Position numbers and translations under genes: made by a program | Assembly: GCA_037954325.1 (NCBI GenBank) | Contig: JBBMNZ010000030.1 | Coordinates: forward strand, 2,465,501-2,529,500 | DNA: 64,000 bases | Direction of reading: 5' to 3' | From: Fistularia commersonii | Lineage: Eukaryota > Chordata > Actinopteri > Syngnathiformes > Fistulariidae | The notes under the pieces: model-generated | Seen by the model: the letters and a program-made list of their open reading frames with translations, nothing else | The model's database searches: none | What the model was told of the DNA's origin: nothing | In this document: piece after piece, positions 35,923-45,720 of the stretch | Layout of the letters: each line of letters begins with the position of its first letter | Position numbering within the stretch: the first letter of the stretch is position 1

Positions 35923-38900
35923 CACATCCTTGTGATCAGCCCCCAGGACACAGAGAGGGTCTGTCTGTCTCTGCCTCGCATTGATTCCAGGCAAATCAAT
36001 GATTTGCCTGATTTATTGATCTGAAATTGTTTTTTTTTATCTTCAAACTTACCGACCGGGTTCCCACCTCCACGCCTGAGCCTCTGTTTTGTCTTGACTG
36101 CGGTGTTTTTCTCCGGTCCTGCACCCCAACCTGTTGTTTACTTCCCAGATTGGATCAACTGTATATTAGTTTATTCCCCCTCCCACCCAGGGAGAGGAAA
36201 AAAATCACCCCATTCGCCAATATCTCTAAATTCTCTTCGTCTCCGGCCACGGCAGCGAGTCTGAAAATGCCAGAGAGGTGGACCAATGAGAGGCCGACAC
36301 ACACACACACACACACACACACACAGCCCTGCTTCTCCATCTCCCCTTTGATGTGCACCATGAACATTTTCAATAACGTCTTTCTGCTACCCTGACAAGA
36401 AGCATCGTGGAAAAAAAAGCACCCGGACGCCGCCGCGGTGTGTGTGTGTGTGTGTGTGTGTGTGTTCCAGGCGGTCTCATTTCACAACCTTTGCACCCTC
36501 GGCGGTTGCAGCCCACCGATGCCCTTGACCGGGGATGAGCCTCACGAAGAGAGGCGGAATGTGTTTTTACATGTAATAATAGCCGCTCCCCCCCCTTTCG
36601 CTTCCCTCCCTGCGAGGAAACGGCGGATTCGGTCAAGGACAGACAGAACATGCCCCGTATCCAGGTCACACCGGCTGTCTGGGCCGGGTTTGGAGGCCCA
36701 CGGTGAGAGCGTCAACCCAGATAGAGACCGGAGGGAGAGCGAGGGGACAGAACACGCCGTAGCGCCCTTGTTATTTTTTATTTTTTTCCCCCCCCCCTCC
36801 CCTCAACGCCGACGCCGATTGGATACGGGCTGACGCAAGAGATCGCTGAACGCTCCGCTATCCGCCATCTGTTTTCGGGGGGCACTTCTGATGTAGCTGG
36901 TTGGGTTCCGAAAGAAATTTGCCACGGTAAATCAGCCGCTGGCTGCCGCAGGCTGGACTCCACCGGCGCGGGTTTTGATAGCGAGGCGGGGAGGAACAAT
37001 CCCTCGCCGCTCGCCGCTCTCCTATCTGAATTCAGAGGCGCCGACGGTAACATCAAATGGATTAGGAGGGGGGCGGCGGGGGTGCCAGACTTATCGTCCG
37101 TCCGAATCCGTTATATATTCACCTCGCCGTCTCCCGGGCGAGTTATTAAAATCATAACGGCGCCATCCGTGGAAGGTCTGCGGCCTCCGCCACCTTTTCT
37201 TCAGTCTGACAGCGTCGGCGGGAGGATTAACGCTCAGGTGATAATGGCGCACCTGTTCGAAGCGGCGATATCCTCCGGATCTACGCGCCGTATCTTCCTC
37301 GCCTCATTTCCCGAACGGAGAAACGCGTCGACCCCGAGCATTTCTTTAGCTCGCCTCTCCGTCTTCCTGACGCGTTTCACCTTGACGTCACCTTGCCCGA
37401 GCCGCCGGATAACTTCCGGTTTCGTGAAGGGATCTGAGACGCGTCCCGCTCTTTTTTTCCCCGTCCGCAGATCATGGACAAGGCGCTGCTGCCGTCCGTG
37501 ACCCTCATCGTCGGCTGCGGCGTCTCCTCTCTCACCCTGCTTCTCCTCATCATCATCTACGTCTCCGTGTGGAAGTAAGTGACCCCGCCGGATAAAAACC
37601 CGTCCACGTCGGACGCTACCTCTATTTTTTTTTTCGCCCGGCTCACGATTTTTCTCCACTCCAGGTACATCCGCTCCGAGCGCTCCGTCATCCTCATCAA
37701 CTTCTGCCTGTCCATTATCTGCTCCAATGCCCTCATCCTCGTCGGGCAAACTCAAGCCCGCAACAAGGTGAGGCGCTCTTCCCCGTAAAGCTTCGGAAAA
37801 AAAAAAAAAAAAAAAAACGCCGCTTCGGGGGAGTAACCGTAATCTCCTCGCCTTCCCGCAGGTGGTGTGCGCTCTGGTCGCGGCTCTGCTGCACTTCTTT
37901 TTCCTCTCCTCTTTCTGCTGGGTGCTGACGGAAGCCTGGCAGTCCTACATGGCCGTCACCGGTCGTCTGCGCAACCGCATCATCCGCAAGCGCTTCCTGT
38001 GCTTGGGCTGGGGTAAGAACGCCGCCGTCGGCGCCCTTTTCGTTTCCCCCGTCTCGACCGTCTAACCCTCGGCGTGCTTCTCGCAGGCCTTCCCGCGCTG
38101 GTGGTCGCCGTGTCGGTGGGTTTCACGAAAGCTAAGGGATACGGCACCGTCAACTAGTAAGTCTCTCCGCGGGTCGGTTTCTTTATTTTGAAAAAGTCCG
38201 CCGTCGCGTCACCGCAAGCGCTAACAACCCGCTTCTTTCTTTCAGTTGCTGGTTGTCTCTGGAAGGCGGACTCCTCTACTCCTTCGTGGGCCCCGCCGCC
38301 GCCGTCGTCCTGGTTTGTATTCCGCGACGCACGTTCTCCGAGAAACCGCCTACGTTATTACGCCGTCTCACCGGGACTCTTTTTTTTTTTTTTTGGCGCT
38401 GGCAGGTAAACATGGTCATTGGTATTCTGGTCTTCAACAAACTGGTATCCAAGGACGGCATCACCGACGTGAAGCTGAAGGAGAGAGCCGGGTAGGTTTC
38501 ATCGATCTTCTCCGCTTATCGCCGTTAAGGCCGGGTTCGGTTTTTAATATCCCGTTTTTTTTTTTTGTTTCCTCCCAGGGCGTCGCTGTGGAGCTCCTGC
38601 GTGGTCCTGCCCCTCCTGGCCCTCACCTGGATGTCGGCCGTGCTCGCCATCACCGACCGCCGCTCCGCCCTCTTCCAGATCCTGTTCGCCGTCTTCGACT
38701 CCCTGGAGGGCTTCATCATCGTCATGGTTCACTGCATCCTGCGCCGAGAGGTACGGGGGGGCGGGGGTCGACCAGAAGCGGAAAAGTGTTTTTCGGCGAC
38801 TCCGTCCCCTTGACGTCCCCGTCTTCTCTCAGGTTCAGGAAGCCGTCAAGTGCCGAGTGGTCGACCGCAAGGACGACGGCAACGGAGATTCCGGCAGCTC

Positions 38901-40802
38901 CCATCACAACGGCCACAACCAGCATATGGTAGATTTCTCGGCTTATCGCCTCGAGCGTTATTCTCTCCCGAAATGAATACGTTTTCACGCGCCGGTGCTG
39001 ATCGGGGATTATTTTCCCCCCCTTCTGTTCTTTTATCAGCACTCCGATAACGAAAAAGACGGGGACTCCGGCAGGCAAGGTGAGAGCCTCCGACGCGCGC
39101 TTTTCCCACTCGATTGTTTTCTTTTTTTTACTTTCCATTTCGCTCTCCGTCCCGCCCGGGCTTATTTTCACGTCCCTCCCCCCCGCAGGCATGAAGAGCT
39201 CCTCGGAGGAGAATATGCCGCCTCCCCAAATGCCTCTTCCGATGGGCTCCAACTTTCACACCCTCCCGTCCAACCCCAGCAAGAGCCACATGCAGGCCGT
39301 GCCCGAATACTCCAGCCACACCCTCACCCTGAAGCGGGAGAAGAGCCGGCTGGCGGGCGGCGTGGACCCGTCCTGCGGGAAGCCCGTTTACGTCTGCGAG
39401 GGGGAGCTCTTCAAGCAGCTGGACGCCGATCTGGCCCGGGTGCAGGCGGAGGGCGGCGTCCCGGACGGCGCCGGCTACGTCCTCCTGCCCAACACCACCT
39501 CCACCCTGAGGTCCAAGCCAAAAGACGACCCCGGCAAGTACAACATCGGCGTGGAGCAGCTGCCCCAGGCCAGGCTCATGCACCTGGGCGGGCCTTTCGC
39601 CGAGCCGCAGGCGGCGTACGGGATCAAGAGCATCCCGGCCGACCAGGTCAGCGTCTCGTATTCGGAGAGGGACTCGCCGATCCAGAACATCCACAACATG
39701 TCCAGCGAGTCGCACATCACCCACAGCAGCCTGGAGAACACCTTCGAGTCCATGAACTCCATGATGTCCAAGAGCGAGACCATCTCCACTTTGTCCATGA
39801 GCTCTCTGGAGGTACGACTCGTCTCGGCGACCGCGTCGTTTTCCGGTTATTTCCGAACGCGCGTCGTCTAACGTTTATCGCATTTATCGCCGTTTCCCGC
39901 AGAGGCAAAAATCCCGATACGCCGAGCTGGACTTCGAGGTGAGTATCCTTCTAGCGTAGCGTCGTCGCAGCCGGTCGGTTCAGCGTTTTTAACCCTTTCC
40001 CCTTGTTTTCCCCCCGTAGAAAATAATGCACACCAAGAAGCGCCACCAGAACATGTTCCAGGACCTGAACAGGAAGTTGCACCACGCCGAGAAAGACAGA
40101 GAATCGCCGGCCTCCGACAGCAAGGTAGATACCTCGCCACGAAAAAACAGTTTATACAAGAGGGGAGGGGAAAGAAAAAAGAAAAAGCAATTCAGCCGAG
40201 GCAAATCCAATGTTCAAGACTCTGCGGTGATGTTAGCAGGACCTTGAAAAAAAAACATCCACTTATCTGTGCGTTGATCGGTTGTGATCGGCCATTTCAG
40301 TGAGGATGTATTCTATTCCTTCCTTCTTGCAGTCTGTGAGATGGAGTGTGTCATCAGCAGGAAGTGACAAAACCAACCACAGCGTGAGTGTTTGTACACA
40401 ACCTCACAATCTCAAATTTACCGTCGCTAGACGAGACACCACGCCATCGCGTAACGCACGCGCATGGAGACGTGAAACGCATTTCGGCGAAAACTGACGT
40501 CGCCGAGCCGGTTCACGTGTTTTTTTTAATTTTTTATTATTATCAAGGGAATGACTCGTTGCGGTCGGGGACGCTAACGCGATGCTAACTCTCTGCGCCG
40601 GCAGGACAAGCAGCAGGGCGCTCTGGAGAGGCCGTGGGAGGGCGTCCGAGGGATCCCGCAATCCCCTCCCGCTTGGGTGCGCAAAGACCTGGAGCCGCTG
40701 GCCGCCTCGCCTCTGGAGCTGCACTCGGTGGAGTGGGAGAAGACCGGCACGGCCATCCCTCTGGTGGGGCAGGACATCATCGACCTGCAGACGGAGGTCT
40801 GA
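27999..40802 (+). CDS. adgrb1: Adhesion G protein-coupled receptor B1 (BAI1), 31 coding exons
   Basis: A cell-surface adhesion GPCR of brain and phagocytes. In mammals BAI1 binds phosphatidylserine through its thrombospondin repeats, signals through G12/13 and ELMO-DOCK-Rac, and acts at synapses. Coding exons: 27999-28701, 29283-29432, 29520-29618, 29702-29866, 30041-30205, 30455-30619, 30705-30869, 30944-31045, 31127-31233, 31313-31507, 31622-31690, 32515-32623, 32980-33123, 33207-33273, 33472-33574, 33843-33886, 35133-35259, 37471-37574, 37665-37767, 37862-38012, 38087-38156, 38246-38312, 38406-38491, 38579-38750, 38833-38928, 39040-39079, 39189-39811, 39903-39938, 40020-40124, 40333-40383, 40605-40802. 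All junctions are GT-AG and phases agree throughout, giving 1526 residues; human is slightly longer. It is BAI1 rather than BAI2/3 because the third intracellular loop lacks the insert of those paralogues and the end reads [15 protein letters not shown]. Domain entries follow. Confidence 0.95.
29283..29618 (+). CDS. adgrb1: adgrb1 exons 2-3: first thrombospondin repeat and linker
   Basis: Exon 2 (29283-29432, 150 nt) encodes thrombospondin type-1 repeat 1 ([17 protein letters not shown], then six cysteines in the usual pattern). Exon 3 (29520-29618, 99 nt) encodes the basic linker [18 protein letters not shown] to QTG. In human BAI1 the linker is cut between serine and leucine to release a 40-kDa fragment. 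Here the matching place reads SQG-L. Both exons are phase 1-1. Confidence 0.93.
29702..30869 (+). CDS. adgrb1: adgrb1 exons 4-7: thrombospondin repeats 2-5
   Basis: Four consecutive exons (29702-29866, 30041-30205, 30455-30619, 30705-30869) of exactly 165 nt, all phase 1-1, each encode one complete thrombospondin repeat. Typical signatures are [48 protein letters not shown] and [16 protein letters not shown]. In human BAI1 these repeats bind phosphatidylserine and carry the anti-angiogenic activity. Any one could be skipped without a frame change. Confidence 0.95.
30944..31233 (+). CDS. adgrb1: adgrb1 exons 8-9: hormone-receptor domain
   Basis: Exons 30944-31045 and 31127-31233 encode the cysteine-containing hormone-receptor-like domain ([20 protein letters not shown], then [18 protein letters not shown] and a final [12 protein letters not shown]). 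The WKKTPAGE and LRRC words match human BAI1. The frame returns to phase 0 at 31233. Confidence 0.93.
31313..33886 (+). CDS. adgrb1: adgrb1 exons 10-16: GAIN domain
   Basis: Exons 31313-31507, 31622-31690, 32515-32623, 32980-33123, 33207-33273, 33472-33574 and 33843-33886 encode the autoproteolysis-inducing (GAIN) domain. Landmarks are [95 protein letters not shown] and [14 protein letters not shown]. These follow human BAI1 block by block. Exon 16 is very short (44 nt) and depends on the next exon, 1.25 kb downstream, for its frame. Confidence 0.93.
34493..36466. repeat. GT and CA microsatellites flanking the GPS exon
   Basis: GT tracts at about 34495-34524 and 34681-34703 lie in the intron before exon 17. 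A GT tract (35289-35313), CA tracts (35755-35782, 35888-35926, 36299-36324) and another GT tract (36438-36464) lie in the intron after it. An AAG repeat (about 34963-34990) and the TCC repeat (35079-35121) add to the simple sequence. Confidence 0.9.
35133..35259 (+). CDS. adgrb1: adgrb1 exon 17: GPS cleavage site
   Basis: The exon encodes [15 protein letters not shown], then [20 protein letters not shown]. The paired cysteines and tryptophan of the GPS motif are present. Cleavage would fall between Ser881 and Thr882 (CDSIS, then TFAILAR), freeing a tethered agonist that starts TFAIL as in human BAI1. The acceptor lies directly after a TCC microsatellite of about 14 units (35079-35121). The exon is 127 nt (phase 2 to 0), so skipping would shift the frame and remove the receptor core. 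Confidence 0.95.
37471..38750 (+). CDS. adgrb1: adgrb1 exons 18-24: seven-transmembrane domain
   Basis: Exons 37471-37574, 37665-37767, 37862-38012, 38087-38156, 38246-38312, 38406-38491 and 38579-38750 encode the family B2 seven-helix domain, residues about 894 to 1144. Visible helices: TM1 [20 protein letters not shown]2 [20 protein letters not shown]3 [20 protein letters not shown]4 [17 protein letters not shown]; the conserved [10 protein letters not shown] loop; TM5 [21 protein letters not shown]6 [21 protein letters not shown]7 [19 protein letters not shown]. The loop between TM5 and TM6 ([19 protein letters not shown]) is the short BAI1 form. Confidence 0.97.
38833..40124 (+). CDS. adgrb1: adgrb1 exons 25-29: proximal and middle cytoplasmic tail
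   Basis: Exons 38833-38928, 39040-39079, 39189-39811, 39903-39938 and 40020-40124 encode the tail. The first ([20 protein letters not shown]) and last ([20 protein letters not shown]) follow human BAI1 closely. The KKR in the latter corresponds to the RKR motif needed for ELMO binding in mammals. The large exon (623 nt) matches human only in patches ([36 protein letters not shown]). It lacks the ATITGTL block and the long proline run of mammalian BAI1. Confidence 0.9.
40333..40383 (+). CDS. adgrb1: adgrb1 exon 30: 51-nt in-frame exon
   Basis: A small exon with good borders (TCCTTCTTGCAG before, GTGAGT after) encodes [17 protein letters not shown]. The RWSVSSGG-like motif occurs in the tail of BAI2 as well, so it is an ancient family element. 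It is phase 0-0 and a good candidate for alternative inclusion, since the human BAI1 form I know reads straight through without it. Confidence 0.8.
40605..40802 (+). CDS. adgrb1: adgrb1 exon 31: C terminus with PDZ ligand
   Basis: Encodes [20 protein letters not shown], then [20 protein letters not shown] and the terminal [15 protein letters not shown] before TGA at 40800-40802. The final QTEV is the class I PDZ ligand used by BAI1 to bind synaptic scaffold proteins such as MAGI and PSD-95. Confidence 0.95.
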   Translation, partial: DKQQGALERPWEGVRGIPQSPPAWVRKDLEPLAASPLELHSVEWEKTGTAIPLVGQDIIDLQTEV

Positions 40803-42705
40803 GGGGAAGGAGGGGGGGCTAGCGAAGCTGCCTTATTTCACCTCGGTCACCTTTTTGGGTTTGGGAACGTGGGATCCTGTGCGGGAAATGTACAGGAAAC
40901 CGAGGAAAGGGAGGAAGTGAAGAGTGTAGCTCCCAGAATCTATGTCTTCAAACCCTCAGCCAGAGCAAAAGGGGGAGGGATGGAGCGGCGCAAGTGTTTG
41001 AGATGGGATGTTTAATGTAGCTTCTCTGTGTGGACCCGAGGCATCTCGGAGCGCTCTGGAGGTCAGAGGCTGAGCGGAGGGATCGTCGGATCCCCCGCCG
41101 ACGGGGTCCGGCTGGTGAAAACCCGCGGCCCCGGCTCGGGAAGACGGGTCGGCGTGTCCGTGCTTCTTTTTTACCGTCGACTCGACTCTGGAGAAAGACA
41201 GAAACGGCAGGAGTCGGCGCGTCCTCCCCCTCCCGGGAGGAACGGCCGGGACTTTTTTGACGCTTCTCTTCCAGCGGAGTTACCCTCCAAAAAAAAAACG
41301 GGGACAGGGCGAAGGGAGAGCGCCGGGCGTCGTCCTCTCGCACCGGCGGTTACCGGCTAGGCACGTGTTTTTGTTTTCGTGCCGTGAGTTATTACACTTT
41401 TTTGGCTTCTTTTTCTTTTCTTTTTCCCCCACGTTTGAGTTCCGCTTCCAAACCCGGAGCTGCTTCCGAACAGGAGACTCTCGCCGGGAGACTTCCGGGA
41501 AGACCTCAGCTCACCCATGCTGTCGGTTATTATTATTATTATTATTATGATTATTATTATGATTATTATTCTCCCGGTGATTCCTGTCGGTGTGATTGTT
41601 ACTTTCCAATAATCTTATTTTTTGGATTCTATTTTTTCATCCCCTTTTTTGCCAACGTGCACAACCTTTTTTTTTTTTGATTTTTTTTTTTTCCTTTGTA
41701 TTGTAACCTACAAAAAAAAAAAAAAAAAAAAAAGGTTCAGTGCAACTTCAACGTGTTGAACCCGTACGGACTGCATCGGGTCAAACTTAGCGAGTGGCGA
41801 TGAAGGCGGCGGCGGCGGTTGCATTCCTGGTCTCTACGCCGTTTTGCTTTCGATGCCGAAAAAAGGAAGGCGCAGGAAGAGCGACGCGGCGGCGGCGGGA
41901 AAATGGCTGGGCGTAAATGCGAAGAGGCAGAGGTCGCCGTCCTCTCGAGCGCACGCCGATCCAAGGGTCGGCGCGACCTTTCATCATCGCCCTTTTTCGT
42001 TTCTCAGCCTTGCAGGACTCTCGGACCGAGCTGAGGCTCCCGGCGCCGACGTGGCTTCCGGGGCGGCGCCGGGTCCTCGAGACTTCAACACATTTGTGTT
42101 TTTAGCCATCAAGTGTTAAACTAGTGCAATATGATGGGTGCTTGATGCTCAAGCAAGACCGATATTTGGATTTAAAGCAGTTTTTTCTTACCGATGTTTC
42201 AAAACTTTTATACCATCTTCCTCATATTTACAGAGCATATACACTTTATGAGAATATTGTATAACAAATCTGTATTAGTAATTCAAGGAATTTATTCACT
42301 AGGGATTTGTTAGCATAAAACTCCATATTTGGAGTTCTCTGTAACAGATAGATAATTGTACTTCTATAGAGTGAACATTATATAGAGTGAATGGTAGGCT
42401 GTGAATATCAAACTGTGCTTCGGGACGTTTATTACGGAGCCTCGCGTCTTCTGTAACGCTGTTTTTTGGGAATTCTCGTCAGTATCTCGGCAGCGCCATC
42501 GGCTCCTCTGTACGACCCCCCCGGTCCCAAACGCATACCTCTTGTACGGAACACCCATTCGTATTTTACCGTCTCCGCTTTATTTCTGTTTTCTCTCTCT
42601 TTTTTTTTTTAACCTTCTGTTTTACCTCTCGTCGATGTACAGTTTTCACAGCACAAAATGAATGTGGGATTTATTTCTAATAAAAACACGTCCGGATTAA
42701 ACTGA
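40803..42705 (+). other. adgrb1: adgrb1 3' UTR with polyadenylation signal
   Basis: A 1.9-kb untranslated region follows the stop codon. It includes an ATT/ATTATG simple repeat (about 41525-41570), poly-T and poly-A runs (41669-41692, 41712-41733), and ends near an AATAAA signal at 42679-42684. The first part is CpG-rich and the last 600 bases AT-rich. Confidence 0.7.
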
Positions 42706-43254
42706 AGGTGTGGCGTGATGTTTGGCATCATGTTTGGTGGAAAAATCACCTGCAGACGCGCCGTCATGTGTGTGTGAAGTCACGCAGCACATGATCAGCG
42801 TATCAGTGATTCTCATCTACTGGAGAGCCTCCGGCTGAGCGTCCATCACTAAATATAGTCGTGATTTGTAGATATCGGCGGGGGGAAAAAAAAAGACAAA
42901 AAAAAACACACGGTCTTAAGATGATAAAAGTGAAAATCTCCTCTGTTCTATCTTCGTACTTCACTTCATGGGAGATGTTTCAGGCCCAACTTCAGGTCTT
43001 GAAGCTTAAATTTAGCTTTCACTGCTTCCTTTGTAGCCAGTTTGTCCTTTTTTTTTTTTTTTTTTTTTTTTGGATCAATGTATTTTAATCGCTTTAAAAA
43101 GGTAGAAACAAATTTTTTCAGAAACACATCAGAAGCACATTTCGAGCCCCGCCTCTTCCGCTAACTGACAAGGAAGTTCCCATCTCATATTTCTGTCCAT
43201 TTTTTGCAAAAAATGTCATTTCTCAGGTGTCGTTTTGGTCCATTTGGTCCATTA
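42706..43254. other. Intergenic, no gene seen
   Basis: AT-rich DNA after the adgrb1 polyadenylation signal, with a poly-T run at 43048-43071. Confidence 0.4.
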
Positions 43255-43640
43255 TCTTTCCTACCTGAGGCTATCGGACTTTTTAATTCCTCTCCCTTCA
43301 GCCGCAGGGAATCTTAAAATCTTAAAACCTTAAAAAAAAATAAAACTCACCCACTTACTGTAATAATTTATCTATATATATGTTCATAAATGTGCAATAT
43401 TTCATAACACCTACATGTATAATATTTTTTCATACTCTTCTGCACTCCTTATCTTTCACTTCTTACTTAAGACCTCAAGACACTTTATAGTTTATTTGTA
43501 TTTTTTATTCTCCCTTTTTCTCTATTCTTTTTTTTTTTTACTGTTTATACAATTTTCTACTATTATTTAATATTGCTTTTTTTTTTTTTTTGTTGTAACT
43601 CTGGCACAACAATTCTTCTTATTCTTATTTTGTTCCTTTA
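43255..43640 (+). mobile_element. LINE 3' end, second family
   Basis: Starts with coding traces (GGACTTTTTAATTCC, TTCAGCCGCAGGGAATC) and continues through a T-rich 3' region ending in CTCTGGCACAACAATT. Its minus-strand sister is inside the first intron of atp5if1 (about 55490-55800). Confidence 0.6.
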
Positions 43641-44099
43641 AAACATACATGACCAAGAACCTGAGATTCATAAAGAAAAGTAAGTGCGATTTCAACAACA
43701 CCATGCCTCATTTCCGTCTTCTCAGCTCTCCGTGAATTTTGTTGTATTTTTTACCACGCCGAGTCTCGTAGTGGCGCCGAAGCTCGCCGCCTCCGCACCG
43801 AGCATACAGGTTTCTTATGAACCTCGACGAACAAATAACTGTGTTGGAAAACCCGGGGTCCGACAAAAAGGTGGTAAATTTCTAGCAATAAAAAAAAATG
43901 CTATTTTCAGACCCGGAAGCTGCATTGCTGCTGTAAGTTCTGAATCATGTAGTGTTTCTGCCATGTTGCTAACACTGACTAAACCGGCAGCGCGGCCAGC
44001 AGACAATATAGGAACAACATTTCATCTTTAAAAAAAAGTAGTTTCAACTTTTTTTTTCAAAATTGTAGATTTATTCCGTAGGACCCCTTGGACCCGTTG
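43641..44099. other. Intergenic, no gene seen
   Basis: No supported gene; a 115-codon open frame (43684-44031) is not recognised. Confidence 0.35.
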
Positions 44100-44150
44100 G
44101 CGGGCCGGTACCAGCCCGCAGGCCGTACGTTTGACACCCCTGATCTAGCG
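44040..44150. mobile_element. hAT right-end fragment
   Basis: Contains GGCGGGCCGGTACCAGCCCG and the terminus GTTTGACACCCCTG, followed by ATCTAGCG, which resembles the 8-bp targets seen at the other copies. The left end is not identified. Confidence 0.5.
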
Positions 44151-44751
44151 GATTGTTAGCCCGGACACCTCGCAGATGAGAACCCTCCCCGGATCGGCCC
44201 GACGAGGAGGAATGCATTTGCGTAATAATCTGGTATTTACTGCAGCTGTAAAGTTGTTTTGTTTGGTTGTTATTTCCAACAATATGCTGGCGCATCGGAT
44301 TGAAACCGAGAACCCTCTCGATGCGTTTCCTTCGCAGACGAATCCAGTTTCCGTCCTCGGCGGGCGGCGGTGAGCACTTTGCCGAGGGTGGCGGGGGGTT
44401 TGTTCGTGTCACCGACGTCAACCGCAGCTGCAAATCATCCACGCTTGCGGCACGCTTGCGGTTCGACGGCGGGGAAGATGAACCGAGTCTGACGTGCCCT
44501 TTAACCCCATGTCACTCGGCTGTGCCACGTATGTGCTTCTTCGGCGTTTCATCTGCACAGCTCTCGTGGAGAAACAGGGCGCCGCTGCTCCAGACCTTTC
44601 GGTCGACTATTCAATTTATTCTACAGGAAGGATGAGGATTAGCCATTGTAAATGGCGATTTACAGTAATTGTTGATTTCCTGCTCCTGCATTTTAAGATC
44701 TTCACGATAAAAATTGTATATTTGGTCTTGCATTTGATTTATATATATCAG

Positions 44752-45275
44752 TGGTCTCCAAACTACGGCCCGAGGGCCGGATAAGGCCCGTCTACACATT
44801 TTTCCCGGCCCCTGAACAATGCAAGAGTTGCATTTTTTTTTTTTTTTTTTCATAGAACGTAACATTCTATTCCACTCTTTTGCAGTCTGTGCATAATCTG
44901 TAACCCCTCCCTCAAAAAAAAAAAAAAAAAAAATCCTGGACACACCCCTGTCAAATAACACGGAATAATGGCGAAAAGAGAAAAATAGATACAGAATGCA
45001 GGGTATTTAACCTCTGATGGACAATCTTTTTTTTTTTCTTTAATTCGAAGAAAAGGATGTTTGTCTCATCTGTCAATAAATGAAACAAAGACATTATTCA
45101 TTAATAATGTCTTTATTTATTTTCTGATTTTTTTTTTCCTGTCACGATCCCAGAAAGGATATATTTTTGGTTATGTGTGGCTTTCTGGAAAACATAAATG
45201 TTACATCGACGGCCCGGCCCCCCGTCAGAGAAGGGAAAAGTTATTTGGCCCTCGCAGGAAAACGTTTGCGGACCC
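44752..45275. mobile_element. hAT element with target duplication
   Basis: Starts CAGTGGTCTCCAAACTACGG and ends GTTTGCGGACCCTTG. The flanks carry near-identical ATATATAT-type octamers. Inside are two poly-A/T runs and no intact frame. It sits directly beside the next CCGGA-type element. Confidence 0.65.
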
Positions 45276-45283
45276 TTGATATA

Positions 45284-45720
45284 TACCGTATTTTCCAGAC
45301 TATTCAGCACACCTGAATATCAGCAAATAAATATATGTGTTCATACACAGGACGCATTTTTCAATGTTGGAACACGACTTTTAATTAAAAACATACCGGT
45401 AACATCCACAAATACATTGGAAATGCTTTTTTTCTGAACAACGCCTGTAACACGGTTGATGAAACAGATGAATAATAAATAACACAAGGAAAAGTCCATC
45501 CATCCATCCATCCATCCATCCATTTTCCAGCCCCGCCTTGCGCTATCTCCGTCTTCATCCTGCGCGCTAAAACAGTTTAAGTCGTCTTCTCTGACGTCGG
45601 AATTGAACGGCCTGGGAATAATTTCCGATGTGACGAGGCGAAATATTTGGTTAGCGTGAAGCACGTTAGCCCAAAAAAATCCATAAATTAGCCGCATGGT
45701 TGTTTAAGCTGCAGTGTTCA
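45284..45720 (+). repeat. CCGGA-type MITE, copy 3, with CATC repeat
   Basis: Begins TACCGTATTTTCCAGACTAT and retains the CTGACGTCGGAATTGAACGG and GTGACGAGGCGAAATATTTG segments of the family. A CATC microsatellite (about 45495-45522) interrupts it. Confidence 0.6.

Noticed and set aside
39128..39724. 198-codon minus-strand open frame
   Set aside because: Antisense shadow of the large tail exon of adgrb1.
38995..39942. 315-codon + strand open frame
   Set aside because: It is in the wrong frame relative to the BAI1 tail; the frame at 39080-39871 is the one matching the receptor.
27999..40802. Assignment as adgrb2 because of linkage with chromosome 1p genes
   Set aside because: The short third intracellular loop, [18 protein letters not shown] in helix 1, KCRVVDR after helix 7 and the end [15 protein letters not shown] are all BAI1-type, not BAI2-type.
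45495..45522. Regular CATC repeats as a possible CRISPR-like array
   Set aside because: Simple four-base microsatellite without spacers, in a vertebrate genome.
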